In this document: piece after piece, positions 5,766 to 8,054 of the stretch
How the letters are laid out: every line of letters starts with the position of its first letter
How positions within the stretch are numbered: position 1 is the first letter of the stretch
Translations under genes and position numbers: made by a program
Source: Arenicellales bacterium
GTDB taxonomy: Bacteria > Pseudomonadota > Gammaproteobacteria > Arenicellales > UBA868
Length of the DNA stretch: 8,054 nt
Direction: 5' to 3'
Assembly (NCBI GenBank): GCA_028825345.1
Contig: JAPKAJ010000102.1
Coordinates: 1-8,054 of the forward strand
The notes under the pieces: model-generated
Databases searched by the model: none
The model's input: the letters and a program-made list of their open reading frames with translations, nothing else
What the model was told of the DNA's origin: nothing

Positions 5766-6674
5766 GTGAAAGACACCTTAAGGACACCGCAAGAGTGTTT
5801 CGCACAATTGCCGGATTTTCCCTACCCGCCCAACTACCTTGATGACCTCGCCGGTTATGAAGGGTTGCGTTGCCATTATCTTGATCTGGGCCCTAGTGAT
5901 GCCAGTCAGACTTTTCTGTGCGTGCATGGTCAGCCTACCTGGGGATTTCTGTTTCGCCGGATGATTCCGGTTTTTCTTGAATCAGGCGCCCGGGTAATTG
6001 TTCCTGACCTGTTTGGTTTTGGCCGTTCAGACAAGCCCACAGATCAGGCGGTGTATACCTTTGATTTTCACCGCAATATGCTATTGGCCTTCCTTGCACG
6101 ACTGGAGCTAACAAACCTCACGCTGGTTGGCCAGGATTGGGGCGGCATACTGGGCTTGACGTTGCCGATGGAGCCCCCATTGCGCTTCTCGCGATTGCTG
6201 TTGATGAATACTGTTCTGGGTACGGGGGACAAGCCCTTGGGAGATGGTTTTCTCGCCTGGCGCCAATGGTGTCGGGACAATCCCGATATGTCGGCCGGCC
6301 GATTGCTGGGTCGGGCCTGCCCGCATCTTAGTGATGCCGAAAAAGCAGCCTACGATGCCCCTTTCCCCGATGCCACCTACAAAGCAGGGGCCCGGGCCTT
6401 TCCGGAGTTGGTGCCTGATCATCCGGATGCACCTGGCGCCGCGCTGTCACGTGATGCCCGTGATTGGTTATCGCAGCAATGGACCGGTAAAACATTTATG
6501 GCGATCGGTATGACCGATCCGGTTATTCCGCCACGGGCAATGATGGGTTTGCAAAAAACCATCCGCGGTTGTCCTGATCCGTTTGAGGTACAAGACGGCG
6601 GGCATTTTCTGCAGGAGTGGGGCAAAAGCGTCGCCCAGGCAGCAGTTAACCGATGGAGTCCATCAGACGGCTAA
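5766..6674 (+). CDS. dhlA: Haloalkane dehalogenase, DhlA-like (subfamily HLD-I)
   Basis: Alpha/beta-hydrolase that hydrolyses carbon-halogen bonds of haloalkanes to an alcohol, halide and proton, in the cytosol. With the GTG at 5766 as start (GAGGA eight bases upstream) the 302-residue protein lines up with DhlA from its first residue: RTPQ, PNYLDDL, GLRxHYLD and so on. Visible: oxyanion-hole region HGQPTW (54-59), nucleophile Asp124 followed by halide-binding Trp125 in GQDWGG, second halide Trp165 in DGFLAW (DhlA Trp175), catalytic acid Asp251 in AIGMTD, catalytic His280 in GGHFLQEWG. Two differences from DhlA stand out: Gln56 replaces Glu56, and the segment between Met147 and the second Trp is ten residues shorter. 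The upstream in-frame TTG at 5751 overlaps the Shine-Dalgarno and is not favoured. It has no cotranscribed partner in the window. Naming is by family; the natural substrate is unknown, and 1,2-dichloroethane activity should not be assumed. Confidence 0.9.
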   Translation: MKDTLRTPQECFAQLPDFPYPPNYLDDLAGYEGLRCHYLDLGPSDASQTFLCVHGQPTWGFLFRRMIPVFLESGARVIVPDLFGFGRSDKPTDQAVYTFDFHRNMLLAFLARLELTNLTLVGQDWGGILGLTLPMEPPLRFSRLLLMNTVLGTGDKPLGDGFLAWRQWCRDNPDMSAGRLLGRACPHLSDAEKAAYDAPFPDATYKAGARAFPELVPDHPDAPGAALSRDARDWLSQQWTGKTFMAIGMTDPVIPPRAMMGLQKTIRGCPDPFEVQDGGHFLQEWGKSVAQAAVNRWSPSDG

Positions 6675-6725
6675 AGGGTTGGCCGATTAACTGAATTCAT
6701 CAAGGCTGAGCGCCGGCTTATACAC

Positions 6726-6744
6726 CGCCCGTGAGGGAAGGGCG
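6726..6744. terminator. Hairpin between convergent genes, weak terminator candidate
   Basis: CGCCC (6726-6730) and GGGCG (6740-6744) can pair around a nine-base loop in the 91-base gap between the convergent dehalogenase and dehydrogenase genes. No T-tract follows on either strand, so termination is only suggested by location. Confidence 0.2.
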
Positions 6745-6765
6745 CGGCAGAGGGTTGTTTGCCTG

Positions 6766-7533
6766 CTAGAAAAGCCCCGGACGCAGCGGGGATGCCGCGA
6801 CCAGGCCGCCGTCGATGGTCAGTGTCTGCCCGGTTATGAAGCTTGCGCCATCGGAGGCGAGCCACAGGGCGGCTTGAGCAATGTCTTGTGGTTGGCCAAA
6901 ACGCCCGGCCGCGTGGCGAGCCAGGGCATCAGCCTTGGCCGCATCCGGGTCATCTGCTAGATCAAAGGCAGCGTCGGCCATCTCGGTCATGATCCAGCCA
7001 GGGCAGATGGCGTTACAGCGTATGCCCTGGTGACCATGATCGACCGCGATTGAGCGGGTCAAGCTGTGAACAAAAGCCTTGGAGGCGTTGTACAGCGCCA
7101 TCGATGGGTCGGCATGATCGGCACTGATAGAGCCGATGTTAATAATGGTCCCGCCGCCGTTACCGACCATCAGTGGAATAAATTCCCGGCAGAGTGCAAA
7201 AACACCCCAGGTATTTACACCCATCAGTCCTTCAAAATCCTCATCGGTACTGTCAACGACAGTTTTCTCTACCTGCACGCCCGCGTTATTCACAAGAATA
7301 TCAACTTTGCCGAGGCGACTAACGGCCTCGCTCGCCAGTTTTTTTACGTCGTCGCTGCGACTGACATCAGCCGTAAGTGACGAAATGCCTTGAGGTAATG
7401 GATCTTTTGGTTCGCTTCGGCTACAGGTCAGCACCTGCGCCCCTTCACGGGCAAAGCATTCGACGATGGATCGTCCGATTCCACGGCTACCACCGGTGAT
7501 GACAGCAGTTTTGTTTTTAAGTTGTCCGCTCAT
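6766..7533 (-). CDS. Short-chain dehydrogenase/reductase (SDR), classical type
   Basis: NAD(P)-dependent oxidoreductase of the classical SDR family, cytosolic, acting on an unknown alcohol or carbonyl. The 255 residues carry every hallmark: TGGSRGIG cofactor loop (13-20), adenine-contact Asp56 in TADVS, NNAG (82-85), catalytic Asn107, Ser135, Tyr148 and Lys152 (YNASK), and ICPGW after the active site. Arg17 in the glycine loop and Arg39 after the second strand suggest NADP(H) preference. FabG, 3-alpha-hydroxysteroid and gluconate dehydrogenases share this frame, so the substrate cannot be read from sequence. It starts six bases after the stop of the upstream SDR gene and has no clear Shine-Dalgarno, consistent with operon expression and translational coupling. 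The two proteins share local wording (EKTV, DHG--IR-NAICPG), so they look like an old tandem duplication. Confidence 0.92.
   Translation of the reverse strand: MSGQLKNKTAVITGGSRGIGRSIVECFAREGAQVLTCSRSEPKDPLPQGISSLTADVSRSDDVKKLASEAVSRLGKVDILVNNAGVQVEKTVVDSTDEDFEGLMGVNTWGVFALCREFIPLMVGNGGGTIINIGSISADHADPSMALYNASKAFVHSLTRSIAVDHGHQGIRCNAICPGWIMTEMADAAFDLADDPDAAKADALARHAAGRFGQPQDIAQAALWLASDGASFITGQTLTIDGGLVAASPLRPGLF
6770..6792 (-). terminator. Terminator candidate overlapping the dehydrogenase stop codon
   Basis: Read on the - strand, CCCCG and CGGGG (6791-6787 and 6779-6775) pair around a seven-base loop and are followed by CTTTTCT. The stem is inside the last codons of the dehydrogenase gene and the T-run is short, so this is a modest intrinsic terminator at best. 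Confidence 0.3.
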
Positions 7534-7539
7534 GGGTAG

Positions 7540-8054
7540 TTAAAGACGCATTTGTTGAGCTTGAGCTGTCAGCCCGCCATCGAGCACCCACAACTGGCCC
7601 GACGCGTAGCGCGCCTCGTCCCCAGCCAGCCAGTTCACCAGGTTAGCCACATCCTCGGGTGTGCCGTAGCGGCCAATCGGGTGCACCCGGCGGACTTCTT
7701 TTTTCAAGCTGTCGATATCACCGCTGGAACCAAAGAAACTTTGCAGCATCGGGGTATCGATATACCCGGGACAGATGGCGTTTACCCGGATGTTATCGGG
7801 GCCGTGATCACAGGCCAGCGCCCGGGTCAGGGCATGAACGGCTCCCTTGGTTGCGCAGTAGGCAGCCAGCCCCGGGTCTGCGATAAAGCCGTCGTAAGAG
7901 CCAAAGTTGATGATTGAGCCTCCACCTGCCTCGCGCATTAGCGCAAGACCATGCTTGCAGGTTAAAAAGGTTCCAGTAACGTTAATGGCGAATATTCGGT
8001 TCCACTCTTCGAGCGAAGTCTCTTCAACTGTTTTTTCGATCTCAATGCCTGCTG
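7540..8054 (-). CDS. Second short-chain dehydrogenase/reductase, N-terminus beyond the right edge
   Basis: Partial classical SDR; 170 residues are in the window. The frame is open through the right edge, so the ATG at 7938 is internal: upstream of it the frame reads AGIEIEKTVEETSLEEW followed by FAINVTGTF, which is the normal core with catalytic Asn in AINVTG. Ser (INFGSYDG), Tyr and Lys (YCATK, Tyr codon at 7860-7858) are spaced as usual, and NAICPGYIDTPM plus the C-terminal LDGG complete the fold. The codon just before Ala-Gly must end in CA, so the usual second Asn of NNAG is replaced by Ser, Pro, Thr or Ala. The cofactor loop is outside. Its TAA is six bases before the next SDR start, making a two-gene operon with the promoter off the right end. 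Substrate unknown. Confidence 0.9.
   Translation of the reverse strand, partial: AGIEIEKTVEETSLEEWNRIFAINVTGTFLTCKHGLALMREAGGGSIINFGSYDGFIADPGLAAYCATKGAVHALTRALACDHGPDNIRVNAICPGYIDTPMLQSFFGSSGDIDSLKKEVRRVHPIGRYGTPEDVANLVNWLAGDEARYASGQLWVLDGGLTAQAQQMRL

Noticed and set aside
6766..7533. SDR as a halohydrin dehalogenase (HheC type), which would pair with the haloalkane dehalogenase
   Set aside because: Halohydrin dehalogenases are SDR-derived but lack the glycine-rich cofactor loop and use Ser-Tyr-Arg. This protein has an intact TGGSRGIG loop and Tyr-x-x-x-Lys, so it is a true dinucleotide-dependent enzyme.
7540..7938. A 132-residue stand-alone SDR starting at ATG 7938
   Set aside because: The frame remains open to the right edge and encodes the expected SDR core upstream of that Met, so the gene is only cut by the window.

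Overview
The window looks like a stretch of chromosome from a free-living proteobacterium, most likely marine or otherwise salt-exposed. This rests on general gene character (a ProVWX-type osmolyte importer, a Bax inhibitor-1 family protein, a haloalkane dehalogenase, SDR oxidoreductases) and on mid-range base composition. No rRNA, tRNA or phylogenetic marker is present, so taxonomy below phylum is a guess. I see no CRISPR array, insertion sequence or integrase.

Left block (1-4078, all + strand): a glycine betaine/proline-type ABC importer. It holds the 3' part of the ATPase gene (proV-like, cut by the left edge), a permease gene in which two complete ProW-like halves are fused into one 702-residue protein, and a periplasmic binding protein (proX/opuAC-like) with its own strong ribosome binding site, a 191-base leader and a very clear intrinsic terminator at 4051-4078. 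The fused permease would supply the whole membrane channel, the ATPase would bind it as a dimer, and the binding protein would deliver the substrate.

Middle block (4079-5640): a gene-poor gap; a short exported pentapeptide-repeat protein that stops after about six repeats (+ strand); then, on the - strand, a Bax inhibitor-1/YccA family membrane protein followed by a 43-residue single-span membrane protein. The start codon of the small gene overlaps the stop codon of the first (TGATG), which points to coupled translation.

Right block (5641-8054): transcribed divergently from the Bax inhibitor gene is a haloalkane dehalogenase closely resembling Xanthobacter DhlA (subfamily HLD-I), with nucleophile, acid, histidine and both halide-binding tryptophans in place. 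It lacks ten residues of the DhlA cap domain and has Gln in place of Glu56. Converging on it from the right is a two-gene - strand operon of paralogous short-chain dehydrogenases/reductases, the upstream one cut by the right edge.

The most interesting items are the compact-cap dehalogenase and the translationally coupled small membrane protein. I did not find evidence for a wholly new multi-gene system.
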